Positions 8,817 through 17,385 of a stretch of DNA of 64,000 nucleotides are shown one piece after another (the first letter of the stretch is position 1; each line of letters begins with the position of its first letter). The position numbers were made by a program, and so were the translations under genes. The notes beneath the pieces were generated by a model. That model was given only the letters and a program-made list of their open reading frames with translations. It was not told the origin of the DNA and did not search any database. The stretch is from Calothrix anomala FACHB-343 (GTDB lineage Bacteria > Cyanobacteriota > Cyanobacteriia > Cyanobacteriales > Nostocaceae). The stretch is taken from the NCBI RefSeq assembly GCF_014696435.1, contig NZ_JACJQG010000030.1, forward strand, positions 1 through 64,000, read 5' to 3'.

Positions 8817-9701
8817 ATGAAAGAACGGATATTAGCCCAGCGTCAGAAGACTAATAATACAGCTATTCCACCCATTTCCATACCTACACTCAAGCAACCA
8901 AAACGCGGCTTTGGTTCCCAATCTGCTGAAACTACACCTCAAGCCTTGACTCAGGTACAACGCCAAAGTCAACCATTAACCCATGATATTAGCCGCATCT
9001 CCCTGCGTCCTCAAGCTAAACTAACAGTTAGTCAGCCTAACGATATGTACGAACAGGAAGCAGATAGAGTAGCACAGCAGGTAATGCAAAACATGAGTCA
9101 ACCTGCAAATCAGCAGTCGATTCAACGGGAAGCAATGCCACAAGAAGATGAAGAGCAATTGCAAGCAAAATCTCTCGCAAATTCTATCACTCCCCTAGTG
9201 CAACGGGAAGAAATGCCAGAAGAAGATGAAGAGCAATTGCAAGCAAAATCTCTGACAAATTCTATCACTTCCCTACAACGAGAAGAAATGCCAGAAGAAG
9301 ATGAAGAGCAAGTACAAGCAAAATCTCTCGCAAATTCTCTCACTCCCCTACAACGAGAAGAAATGCCAGAAGAAGATCAAGAATTACAAGCAAAATCTAC
9401 TGGAAGTGGAATCCAAACCTCATCAAATCTAGAAAGTTCTATCCAACAAGCGCGCGGAAGCGGACAAAACCTTGGCGATGATGTCAGACAACCGATGGAG
9501 CAAGCATTTGGTTATGATTTCAGTAGTGTTAAAATCCACAACGATTCTAACTCCGACCAAATGAACAAATCAATTCAAGCACGCGCTTTCACCACAGGAC
9601 AAGATATTTTCTTCCGTCAAGGTGAATATAAACCAGGAAGCAAATCAGGTCAAGAATTACTGGCGCACGAATTAACCCACGTTGTTCAGCAAAATCATTG
9701 A
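8817..9701 (+). CDS. DUF4157 (eCIS-associated) protein ending at the HExxH motif
   Basis: 294 residues with an AGGAG site 7 bases before the ATG. Residues 73-90 carry the QPNDMYEQEADRVAQQVM signature. Residues about 103-195 are four acidic repeats of about 25 residues, each with REEMPEEDEE then LQAKS. Residues about 215-294 form the DUF4157 domain (FGYDFSSVKIH, ARAFTTGQDIFF, then LLAHELTHVVQQ). HELTH (284-288) is a zinc-protease-like HExxH. DUF4157 is strongly associated with eCIS loci and often sits at the front of large toxins. Here the protein stops two residues after HVVQQ, so no effector domain follows. It is divergent from the eCIS operon with a 178-base gap. It could be a cleaved or stand-alone partner or a remnant of a larger effector. 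Confidence 0.88.
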   Translation: MKERILAQRQKTNNTAIPPISIPTLKQPKRGFGSQSAETTPQALTQVQRQSQPLTHDISRISLRPQAKLTVSQPNDMYEQEADRVAQQVMQNMSQPANQQSIQREAMPQEDEEQLQAKSLANSITPLVQREEMPEEDEEQLQAKSLTNSITSLQREEMPEEDEEQVQAKSLANSLTPLQREEMPEEDQELQAKSTGSGIQTSSNLESSIQQARGSGQNLGDDVRQPMEQAFGYDFSSVKIHNDSNSDQMNKSIQARAFTTGQDIFFRQGEYKPGSKSGQELLAHELTHVVQQNH

Positions 9702-9706
9702 AATTG

Positions 9707-9777
9707 TTGACGGTGGACGGTTGACGGTTGACGGTTGACGGTTGACGGTTGACGGTTGACGGTTGACCATTGACCAA
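9707..9777. repeat. GGTTGAC tandem heptamers
   Basis: About eight copies of the 7-base unit GGTTGAC begin six bases after the DUF4157 stop codon and end in a TTGACCA variant. The same class of repeat with different units occurs at 12719, 15279, 17288, 24678 and 28058. Confidence 0.9.
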
Positions 9778-9844
9778 ATAAAAAATCCCCCGTAATATCT
9801 ACGAAGGATGGGAATTTATTTGTCTATAAGCAAAGTAATTATTG

Positions 9845-10606
9845 CTACATAATATACGCCGTAAATCTTACGAGATTATCCTGACCAAACTGCACTGAAT
9901 CGCCATTGAGTAAACGATATGGCACGCCAGGATTTAAAGGTGTGTTGTTTAAATAGATACCATTTGTACTCATATCAACGATCATATAAGCATTGAGCGA
10001 CCAGTCCCAATTGACGCGCGCATGGCGACGAGATACTATCCCCTCATTGGGAATCCCTGTTAAGTCAATTTCTGGGGGAACTGTCATACTTTGACTGCGA
10101 CGACCAATAAAACCGGCTTCTCCCGACCAAATAAATTCTCTACCCGTGGTGTGAATCAGCTTGAGAACTGGTAGCCTTGGTGGTGGGGGATAACCTGGTT
10201 GTACAGGTGGAATATATGGATTCCCTCGTTGCTGATATTCTGTAGCATAATCAGCTGGGGGTTGATAGGTGGGTTGATTTACCCCAGGTATAGAACTTGG
10301 TTGGGGTGGAATTGGCTGTTGGGGAATTGGCTGTTGGGGAATTGGCTGTTGGGGAATTGGCTGTTGGGGAATTTGTTGCTGTGGATGTGGTTGGGGTGGA
10401 TGTGGTTGGGGTGGATGTGGTTGGGGTGGAATTGGCTGCTGGGGATGTGCTTGGGGTGATGTTGGTTGTGGCGAAACTTGTTTGGTTGGTGTGGGTGAAA
10501 TTACATTCCCCAAGGGAGTTGAACACCAAGGACAAACTTTGGCGTTGTTGGGCAAAGCCCGGTTAAAATATTCACAACTAGGATTAGGGCACCGATTTGC
10601 AGGCAT
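9845..10606 (-). CDS. Zinc-ribbon, Pro/Gln-rich linker and FHA-domain protein
   Basis: 253 residues. Two CxxxC/CxxC pairs (CPNPSCEYF, then CPWCSTPLG, residues 6-34) form an N-terminal zinc ribbon of the cyanobacterial type. Residues about 40-130 are a Pro/Gln linker with repeated QQPIP and HPPQP units. Residues about 155-253 are an FHA domain with GEAGFIGRRSQS, SRRHARVNW and MSTNGIYLNN motifs, which bind phosphothreonine peptides. No membrane segment is seen, so it is likely cytoplasmic. Its start overlaps the end of the upstream pseudokinase gene by 23 bases, indicating coupled expression and probably a shared pathway. FHA proteins act with Thr kinases to switch on T6SS. A similar link to the adjacent eCIS genes is speculation. 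Confidence 0.88.
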   Translation of the reverse strand: MPANRCPNPSCEYFNRALPNNAKVCPWCSTPLGNVISPTPTKQVSPQPTSPQAHPQQPIPPQPHPPQPHPPQPHPQQQIPQQPIPQQPIPQQPIPQQPIPPQPSSIPGVNQPTYQPPADYATEYQQRGNPYIPPVQPGYPPPPRLPVLKLIHTTGREFIWSGEAGFIGRRSQSMTVPPEIDLTGIPNEGIVSRRHARVNWDWSLNAYMIVDMSTNGIYLNNTPLNPGVPYRLLNGDSVQFGQDNLVRFTAYIM

Positions 10607-12704
10607 AGGACTTTATATCATCAGGTATATTTTGTAAAGCGACAAGACCTACTTTACTAAGTAAACACTGGCCCTGACGAGTAGTTAGTATCTCAGCAAA
10701 TGTAGACCCCGGTGGTTGACGACTTTTGTCTTTAGGGTAGACCACAAATATAGGGTATCTTAAAGGATAGCGTTGAAAAGCCGTGACATCAAAAAAATAG
10801 TTATCATGCTGACACAGGTCATCAGCAGGGTTAATGGGACGGCGATCGCGTTTTTGAAATAGGGGTTGACTAGGATTGTTATTACCATTAACTATCGCCA
10901 AAGGATAGCCGGTACACTGGGCCCAGGTTTTGGTTAAAATCCCAAAACCAATAATTCCCGTTTGTTTACCCTCCAAAATTTCACTGCGGATGGTGTTTTG
11001 CGTTTTGGTTGTATCCAGTCTGGGGATATTTTTAAATAAAGCTACATCTTGAGGATCGTTTTGCAAAACTAATTTTTGAAATTGATATATCGCTTCCGGT
11101 TCAGTCGGTGCGTATGGTTTAATTGGTAAATTCGGCAATTTAGGATTAACTTGTTGCCAATTGGTAATTTTACCCGTATAAATTTGGCGTAATTGCTCTA
11201 GGGTAATTTTTCCGCCTAAAGCATTGGCTAAATTAGAATCTTTTTTATTAAATGCTACATATACAAGTAACCCATCATCAGCAAAGGACTTTTTTTCTAA
11301 TTTATCTGTGATTTTATCAACTACACTCGTAATTGCAAAGTTTTGCTCGCCGCTAATTACTGCTTCTAAAGATTGATTAACATTATCTAAATCTTGAGCC
11401 TTAACTGGTTGATAGTTAAATTCGGCTTTAACTTCTGGTTTGGGATTTGTTAACCATTTTTCCAGGGTCTGATCTTCAATTTGTTGCTTAAGAATAAAAC
11501 TCCAGGTGCCATCTCTTTCACCTGTATAGCTGAATTTCCCTGAAGGTACATTATTTACTTCCGAAAATCTGCGCACTAGTCCCAGCCAAACTGCATATTT
11601 GCTTTTATCTTCTGTTGGTTGGCGCTGGGATAAATAATACCAAATTCCCCCGCCTAGTAATAATAAGACAAAGATTAACAGCCAAATTAATTTTTTTCGG
11701 AAATCTTTTTCTTTATCTTCTGATGCTGATAATTGCGTTACATTATTTACTTGATTTTCTTGGGGAAGTTGGAGTAAAGCTTGACGCGCCGCTTCCGCAG
11801 TAGCAAAGGGATTTTCGAGTCTTAATAGGCGGTAGATAAACTTTTTTAAATGATTATCTGTATGAGGCCAATGATCGTTGTCTCTAGGGTTGAGAGGTTC
11901 ATTAGAATAAGTTGTGGTTCTTCCTACCAATAAATAAAACGCCACTAATCCTAATGCTTCTAAATCTTGTTCTCGCTTGCAAGGTGCAGGTTGGGTTTTA
12001 GCCGGAGGAATAAAGACATTTTCCCAAATAGCTAAATCGTCAAAATAGATATATGGTTGATTATTTTCTAGTTGAATTAAGATACTATCTAAACTCAGGT
12101 TACCATGTGCTAATCCTTGCTGCACTTGATTGGAAGGAAACCGCAGTTTTTGACTATGTAAAAATTCTAAAGTTTGCAGAGCTTGATTGAGTAATTCGCG
12201 CACTTGTAGGGCTGTCATTGCCCCATTTTGGGTAATATATTGACGTAAAGTTTGGGCGGTTTCTGTACCTTTAGTAATTAAATAGCAGCGTTCGCCTTTT
12301 TCATCCGCGATCGCTTCCCAGGTATTGACAAGTCGGAAATTTTGTGTTCTGCTATCTGCTAACGTTACCCCTCCCACCCGCTTAAAAGTGTCCTTGCGTT
12401 CGCGAGTTTCTTGTTCGTTAAAACAACGGCTGGGGAGGAGGTATTCTTTAATAATTACAGGCTGGCGATCCTTAAGTTGAATCCCTGTATATAATCGCCC
12501 ATTTCCCCGCGTTCCCAAAAAATTACCTACCTGATAATTATCCCGATTTCCCTTAATCACAGCTTCTTCGGGTAAAGTCGCCGGAAAACCGCATTCTAAA
12601 CAAAATTTAGCACCTTTGATTTCCTGCGCAGTTTGAAAAGGGCGATCGCAATTTAAAGGAGCATTGTACGAACAAGGATATTCTTGATAAAATTCCGCAG
12701 GCAT
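10584..12704 (-). CDS. Pseudokinase fused through a membrane helix to a PstS-like binding domain
   Basis: I place the start at the ATG at 12704 (MPAEFYQEY, about 706 residues). The longer frame begins with residues encoded by the heptamer array (VNSQQST repeats). An N-terminal Cys cluster (CSYNAPLNC...FCLECG) precedes a protein-kinase fold with a Gly-loop (LGTRGNGRLYTG) and the ATP-binding Lys (VIIKEY). The catalytic HRD is HGN (AHGNLSLDSIL) and DFG is replaced by a DDL-like sequence, so phosphotransfer is doubtful. A membrane helix (LIWLLIFVLLLLGGGIWYYL) follows. Beyond it is a phosphate-binding-protein-like domain with FAITSVVDKITDKL, LRQIYTGKITNWQQV and GIIGFGILTKTWA, which would be outside the cytoplasm. 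The fusion reads as an extracytoplasmic ligand sensor coupled to a pseudokinase. It overlaps the FHA gene by 23 bases. Confidence 0.85.
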   Translation of the reverse strand: MPAEFYQEYPCSYNAPLNCDRPFQTAQEIKGAKFCLECGFPATLPEEAVIKGNRDNYQVGNFLGTRGNGRLYTGIQLKDRQPVIIKEYLLPSRCFNEQETRERKDTFKRVGGVTLADSRTQNFRLVNTWEAIADEKGERCYLITKGTETAQTLRQYITQNGAMTALQVRELLNQALQTLEFLHSQKLRFPSNQVQQGLAHGNLSLDSILIQLENNQPYIYFDDLAIWENVFIPPAKTQPAPCKREQDLEALGLVAFYLLVGRTTTYSNEPLNPRDNDHWPHTDNHLKKFIYRLLRLENPFATAEAARQALLQLPQENQVNNVTQLSASEDKEKDFRKKLIWLLIFVLLLLGGGIWYYLSQRQPTEDKSKYAVWLGLVRRFSEVNNVPSGKFSYTGERDGTWSFILKQQIEDQTLEKWLTNPKPEVKAEFNYQPVKAQDLDNVNQSLEAVISGEQNFAITSVVDKITDKLEKKSFADDGLLVYVAFNKKDSNLANALGGKITLEQLRQIYTGKITNWQQVNPKLPNLPIKPYAPTEPEAIYQFQKLVLQNDPQDVALFKNIPRLDTTKTQNTIRSEILEGKQTGIIGFGILTKTWAQCTGYPLAIVNGNNNPSQPLFQKRDRRPINPADDLCQHDNYFFDVTAFQRYPLRYPIFVVYPKDKSRQPPGSTFAEILTTRQGQCLLSKVGLVALQNIPDDIKSYACKSVP

Positions 12705-12718
12705 AAGGTTGGAAACTA

Positions 12719-12797
12719 TGGACTGTTGACTGTTGACTGTTGACTGTTGACTGTTGACTGTGACTTTTTTAACAACTGACAACTGACAACTGACAAA
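12719..12797. repeat. TGTTGAC-type and GACAACT tandem repeats
   Basis: Two short arrays, about five TGTTGACT-phase heptamers (to about 12763) and about three ACTGACA units (12773-12797), fill the gap between the response regulator and the pseudokinase. The first array is in frame with the pseudokinase and lengthens its apparent N-terminus, arguing for the internal start at 12704. Confidence 0.85.
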
Positions 12798-13481
12798 TCA
12801 CGCTTTTACTAACCCTAACTTCAGCGCCGCTACAATAGCTTGAGTTCGGCTAGTAACTTTTAACTTATCAAAAATACTCGTGAGATGGGCTTTGACTGTA
12901 GCAACTGTCACATATAAATGCTTGGCAATTTCCTCATTAGAAGCACCTTGAGTTAACCAATATAAAACTTCTTGTTCTCTTTCTGTTAAGTGTAACTGAT
13001 GGCAAGCTCTTAAAGCCGAATCGGAGTAAGCTTGAAAAAAGCGGAAAAATCGGCTAGCAACTTCTGAAGGTAAGTAAATCTCCGATTGCATCACTGTATT
13101 AATAGCATCACCTAATTGGGTAGCCAAACGATTTTTAAACACGTAACCAGCAGCACCCGCTTGCATAGCGCGAAAAATCCAATCATCTTCTTGATGTGCT
13201 GATAATACTAAAACTTTACCAGTGTAAGCAATTTCTTTCAGCCTGAGTAAAACTGTAATGCCATCACTACCGCTTAATTGTAAATCTAGTAAGATTAAAT
13301 CTGGTGAATTTTTTAGCGTAAATTTTAACACCTGTTCTACAGAATCAGCTTCACCTACCACTTCTATTGGTAATGCTGCACTAATACTATAAAAATTTAA
13401 GAGAGTACGTATACCTTGACGAAAACGTTCTTCATCATCTACGAGCAGAACAGTAAGTTTGTTACTATTACTATTAACCAT
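12798..13481 (-). CDS. NarL/FixJ-type response regulator
   Basis: 227 residues. The receiver domain (1-130) has the acidic pair D15-D16, the phospho-acceptor Asp in LILLDLQLSG (D66), a switch residue region (VLVLSAHQ) and the Lys in YVFKN. A LuxR-type helix-turn-helix covers about residues 160-222 (LTEREQEVLYWLTQGASNEEIA, then VATVKAHLTSIFDKL). It should bind DNA as a phosphorylated dimer. The start overlaps the end of the histidine kinase gene by 8 bases, so the two form one cognate pair. Targets are unknown. The downstream pseudokinase and FHA genes, transcribed in the same direction, are candidates. Confidence 0.95.
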   Translation of the reverse strand: MVNSNSNKLTVLLVDDEERFRQGIRTLLNFYSISAALPIEVVGEADSVEQVLKFTLKNSPDLILLDLQLSGSDGITVLLRLKEIAYTGKVLVLSAHQEDDWIFRAMQAGAAGYVFKNRLATQLGDAINTVMQSEIYLPSEVASRFFRFFQAYSDSALRACHQLHLTEREQEVLYWLTQGASNEEIAKHLYVTVATVKAHLTSIFDKLKVTSRTQAIVAALKLGLVKA

Positions 13482-14610
13482 CTTCCAGACTCCTAGACAT
13501 TTTCAGTCGAGGTAAAACTACACAAAATTGCGCACCACCTTCTGCTACACTTTGTGCCCATAGGTTTCCGCGATGGTCTAAAATAATTTTTCTCGCAATA
13601 GTTAAACCTAATCCTGTACCTCCAGGACGCCGAGAATAAAAAGGCGTAAATATTTTTTGAATATCTTCTGGCGATAATCCCGTCCCGCGATCGCTAATTT
13701 TAATTAAAATTTCCTCTTGGAAAATCTGCCAGCTACAAGTTACCGTTGCACCATGAGGACTAAAGTAAACTGCATTACTTAAAAGATTATCAAAAACCTG
13801 CTTCATTTGTAAGCGGTCTATGAGGAGATTGGTAGATGTTGTGGGAATATTAATGTTGATTTGTTTTTGTTGAATTAATGGTTCTAATCCTTTGATACTT
13901 TCTAGCACTAAAGTTCTTAAATCTTGAGGAGATTTTCTTAATTTCGCCCCTTGACCGCAATCTATTAATTGACTTAAATTAGTCTCTAAATCTTCTATGC
14001 CTTCACGAATAATTGTAGCTTGTTCTTGGCATTTATTCCCGGACAAACCCAAGTATAAATTGTGAGCGTAAAGTCCAATCATTGCCAAAGAATTACGCAA
14101 CTGATGCCCAATTTTATGGATTAACTCTTCTAGTAATTGGATTTCGGTTTTTTGTCTACCATATATTAGATATATGCTGGCATACTTACTCAGTAACATT
14201 GCAGATTGCTGTAATTGCTGTTGCTTGTCTAATGCAAGTGCTTCCTTTGTAATTATCTGAATATATTCTGGTTTTTGATTTCTATAACCTATGGGGCAAA
14301 TATAAGCGAAAGTGGCAATATCATGCAAATTACTTGGTTGTACCTCAAATACTGCTGGATAATTATTCAGCCAACGTTCCGAACGAAGATAAGCTAATTC
14401 TTTAGCAGAAAATGGCGGTTGATTTGGTGCATAACTAATAACTTCTTGATGAGTTTTTCCCAGACTATCATAATAGACAATCCGCGCAAATATAATGGGA
14501 TAGTGACTAATTAATTGCTCAGATTGCAGCTGACAAAAACTTTGAATATTGAATGAATTTAAATCATCAAAATCCTGTTCTGTGTGCTGGGGAGAAAAGC
14601 CTGTTTTCAT
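13474..14610 (-). CDS. Soluble sensor histidine kinase
   Basis: 378 residues from the ATG at 14610. The frame also allows a GTG at 14622, and neither has a strong ribosome site. The N-terminal about 165 residues look like a degenerate GAF/sensor module with no membrane helix. The H-box reads LIHKIGHQLRNSLAMI. The ATPase part has MKQVFDNLLSNAVYFSP (N box), ISDRGTGLSPEDI (G1), FTPFYSRRPGGTGLGL (F and G2). All catalytic motifs are intact. It overlaps its response regulator by 8 bases. The signal is unknown. Absence of membrane segments points to an intracellular cue. Confidence 0.93.
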   Translation of the reverse strand: MKTGFSPQHTEQDFDDLNSFNIQSFCQLQSEQLISHYPIIFARIVYYDSLGKTHQEVISYAPNQPPFSAKELAYLRSERWLNNYPAVFEVQPSNLHDIATFAYICPIGYRNQKPEYIQIITKEALALDKQQQLQQSAMLLSKYASIYLIYGRQKTEIQLLEELIHKIGHQLRNSLAMIGLYAHNLYLGLSGNKCQEQATIIREGIEDLETNLSQLIDCGQGAKLRKSPQDLRTLVLESIKGLEPLIQQKQININIPTTSTNLLIDRLQMKQVFDNLLSNAVYFSPHGATVTCSWQIFQEEILIKISDRGTGLSPEDIQKIFTPFYSRRPGGTGLGLTIARKIILDHRGNLWAQSVAEGGAQFCVVLPRLKMSRSLEDG

Positions 14611-15348
14611 AGCTTGACTCACTTGTGCGAATAAAGATTTATACCTAATCGAATAAATACACCCAAAAAAACGAATACTGACTACTGAATAAACTCATCA
14701 GCAGACAGATTGCGATCGCCTACTTCAGTTAAGCACCTCCACCCCTCAGTAAAAACTTGCCTGTGTATAGCAGAACAGCATAAAACTATACAAGGCAAAA
14801 AATATTTAATTTTTTTGAAGACATCATCCAGCAGGAGGATCAAAAAGTTAATCCAAACAGGCGATCGCTCGTCAAAGCAATCAAAACCTCTTCCAGGTGA
14901 AGGATTTTAGCAGGAGGGGTTAACTATAATTAGATATTATCATTTGCCTCCAGCTCAATGTTGGACGTTTACCAACGTTAATCAAGAGTGGACTGCTGTA
15001 ATATTTCTTCAGCCTTGAATAATTCACTGAGCGCTAATTTCTAAAATAAATATTAAGTCTCAAAAAATAATTATGATTGGTAAGTCAGCGTAATTAAATA
15101 TAACTAGCAAAGGCTGTCATTTGTCATTTGTCATTTGTCATTTGTCATTGGTAAGAGGTTAAAGTCTATTTACATTTCTTAATATAGTTGGGTTGATTTA
15201 TACCGAATTACTTACAGCAGATTACAATTTGCTGAATATAGATAATTCTCAGACAGCACCGTACCCCTACAATAATCAATGACTATTGACTATTGACTAT
15301 TGACTATTGACTATTGACTATTGACTATTGACTATTGACTATTGACCA
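14611..15348. other. Intergenic region between divergent genes
   Basis: No supported gene. It holds TTGTCAT heptamers at about 15116-15152 and TTGACTA-phase heptamers at about 15279-15345, the latter ending three bases before the next start codon. A short CACCGTACCCCTAC piece near 15257 resembles one arm of the palindrome at 1282. Promoters for the divergent histidine kinase and membrane-protein genes must lie here, but none can be pinpointed. Confidence 0.5.
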
Positions 15349-15945
15349 ATGACAGCCATTTCCATTACACCAAGCAAATTATTATTGTTTTATGCGATTT
15401 TCACCTGTGCTTTAACCTTGGTGTTGAGTATTTATCCTGGTGTTATTAATGGATTGTTAGGTTTTATTGCGATCGCATTTCTTTGGTTAATTTTGTTAGC
15501 TGCTTGTGCGATCGCGGGAATTAAACTTTGGTTAAGGCGCAAAGAACCATCCCTCAAGTCAGAATTCCAAAGGTTAACAGTCACATTCCTCATTATTATA
15601 GTTTCCTATAGTTTGCTAAAGTTTTATGTACCCCGAAGAATTGGCTTCTTTTTTTCTCGCCCAGCTTTTGTACAATGGTTAGCAAAAAATCCCAGCAAAA
15701 CTAATCAACCGCGATTAATTGAGGCTAAATTAGGTATTTATCAAGTTGATGAATATGCCTCAAGTTCTAATGGTGGTAACTATTTTAGAGTTTATAGTCA
15801 TGGTGATGGATTAGGCCCGGATACAGTTTCTTACGGCTTTGCATATCAACCAAATTCGCAAACTAGCCCTTTTGGTGCTGCTAATTACCATATTTATCCA
15901 TTAGGCGATCGCTGGTATTGGTTTCAAGCATCTAATGATTGGTAA
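15349..15945 (+). CDS. Membrane protein of unknown function
   Basis: 198 residues, family not recognised. Two hydrophobic helices lie at about 9-30 and 34-60, followed by a basic stretch (KLWLRRKEPS). A third helix spans about 73-92 (VTFLIIIVSYSLLKFYV). The soluble C-terminal half has SRPAFVQWLAKN, NYFRVYSHGDGLGPDTVSYGF and YPLGDRWYWFQASNDW, and looks like a compact beta domain on one side of the membrane. The start codon directly follows the heptamer array (GACCAATGACA), so its 5' leader is mostly repeat DNA. Base composition is like the neighbours. Confidence 0.7.
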   Translation: MTAISITPSKLLLFYAIFTCALTLVLSIYPGVINGLLGFIAIAFLWLILLAACAIAGIKLWLRRKEPSLKSEFQRLTVTFLIIIVSYSLLKFYVPRRIGFFFSRPAFVQWLAKNPSKTNQPRLIEAKLGIYQVDEYASSSNGGNYFRVYSHGDGLGPDTVSYGFAYQPNSQTSPFGAANYHIYPLGDRWYWFQASNDW

Positions 15946-15965
15946 TAGAGAAAATCATATATCAA

Positions 15966-16787
15966 TTAAAAAATCATTTGCGGGTGGATTAATTCATATC
16001 CAGCATCTTTGATTTTTTGATTCGATACCCAAACATTATATGGGCGGTTACTTTCTTGGGAAGCATCCCAACTAATTGACGGTAAATTATGTTTTGCAAA
16101 TAACTGAGCAAAAAATTCTCGATTAATTAAATGTGCATCATCTACTACATTATAAATACCTTGCCAATTATCTTCCCGCGCCAAGTCAATTACACCCACA
16201 ATATCATCAAGATGAATCCAATTAGCGATATCATCACCAGTACCAGGACGAGTTGTACCCGCAACGCGCTTAAATATTTTTATCAATTCTCTACCAGGGC
16301 CATAAATACCGCCTAAACGCAAAATACAAACGCGAAGATTTTCAGTAGCTGCTGATAGTAATACTTCTTCAGTTTGTCGCATTATAATACTATTAGGGTT
16401 GCTAGGATTCACGATTGTTTCTTCATCGACAACCGCGCCATTTCTATTACCATATACAGAATAAGAGCCTGTATATATAACTTGCTGAATAGTAGATATT
16501 TCTGGTAAAATGGACACTAAAGTTTTAGCCGTTTGTAAATAGGCTGTTTCATAATCACCACCTTTAGCAGAGACAGTTAACAGCACTACATCTTGATTTG
16601 TTAATGCTGCTTTTAAACCCTCATAGTCGTTGCCTTTTGTGACGATAACGTTTTGGGATACGGTTTCTAATTCTGAGATTCTTGCAGGTGTGGTTGTAGT
16701 TGCAGTCACGACAAAGTTATTTTTTTCTTGCCAATATTTAGCAACTGCACAACCAACATAACCACAACCAATAATTGCAATATTCAT
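15966..16787 (-). CDS. NAD(P)-dependent epimerase/dehydratase-like SDR (YeeZ type)
   Basis: 273 residues. The N-terminal dinucleotide motif is IIGCGYVGCAVA (residues 4-15), the GxGxxG form seen in YeeZ-like extended SDRs. Further on, VIYTGSYSVYGNRNGAVVDE supplies the Ser/Tyr region. The Lys of the classical YxxxK is absent (RQTEEVLL follows), so it is an atypical SDR. CILRLGGIYGPGREL, IANWIHLDDIV and GIYNVVDD are standard for nucleoside-sugar epimerase relatives. Substrate is unknown. The gene is convergent with the membrane-protein gene (20-base gap) and stands alone. Confidence 0.85.
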   Translation of the reverse strand: MNIAIIGCGYVGCAVAKYWQEKNNFVVTATTTTPARISELETVSQNVIVTKGNDYEGLKAALTNQDVVLLTVSAKGGDYETAYLQTAKTLVSILPEISTIQQVIYTGSYSVYGNRNGAVVDEETIVNPSNPNSIIMRQTEEVLLSAATENLRVCILRLGGIYGPGRELIKIFKRVAGTTRPGTGDDIANWIHLDDIVGVIDLAREDNWQGIYNVVDDAHLINREFFAQLFAKHNLPSISWDASQESNRPYNVWVSNQKIKDAGYELIHPQMIF

Positions 16788-16807
16788 AAAGATAGGGGCT
16801 AGGGATT

Positions 16808-17181
16808 AGGGGCTAGGGGCTAGGGATGAGAAAAGATAGATTTTTATTGTTTTTAAGAATTACGCAAAATTATATAGCAATACGGTTCATTTAAGTATAA
16901 TTGTAGGTTGGGTTGAACGAAGTGAAACCCAACAAATCCCTGGAAATGTTGGGTTTCGTTCCTCAACCCAACCTACGCAGCTTAATGTTTTTGGCGCTAA
17001 CTGAACTAGGGGCTAGGGGCTAGGGATGAGAAAAAAAGATTTTTATTGTTTTTAACAATTACGCAAAATTATATAGCAAGACGGTTCAGTTAAGGATCAT
17101 TGTAGGTTGGGTTGAACGAAGTGAAACCCAACAAACCGATGGAAATGTTGGGTTTCGTTCCTCAACCCAACCTACGCAGCT
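16808..17181. repeat. Direct duplication of a 174-base palindromic element
   Basis: Copy A (16808-16981) and copy B (17008-17181) are nearly identical and start 200 bases apart. Each runs from an AGGGGCTAGGGGCTAGG block through AATTACGCAAAATTATATAG to a large hairpin. The hairpin arms contain TGTAGGTTGGGTTGAACGAA and TTCGTTCCTCAACCCAACCT-type sequence around CCCAACA/TGTTGGG. A diverged relative of the hairpin is at 23250-23358. The flanking GGGGCTA run continues as a short tandem repeat. Confidence 0.9.
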
Positions 17182-17287
17182 GTATTGATAATCATAAAAT
17201 TTAAAGATGAAGGATAAAGTATAAGTAAGTCAGTCAAAATCAACCAAAATATTTTACCAAAAGTAAAGAAAATAAAATAAAATCTTT

Positions 17288-17352
17288 ACCAATGACCAAT
17301 GACAAATGACAAATGACAAATGACAAATGACCAATGACAAATGACCAATGAC
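17288..17352. repeat. AATGAC(A/C)A tandem heptamers
   Basis: About nine 7-base units alternating between AATGACA and AATGACC forms, located just downstream of the glutathione peroxidase stop codon. Confidence 0.85.
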
Positions 17353-17385
17353 ACCTACCTACTTTATCCTTCATCCTTGAATTGA

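Noticed and set aside
9122-9343. Minus-strand Ser/Cys-rich frame
   Set aside because: It is a shadow of the acidic repeats of the DUF4157 gene.
10199-10566. Plus- and minus-frame low-complexity open frames
   Set aside because: They come from the Pro/Gln-rich linker of the FHA gene read in other frames.
14710-14910. 66-codon frame in the intergenic region
   Set aside because: No ribosome site and an unremarkable composition; probably chance.
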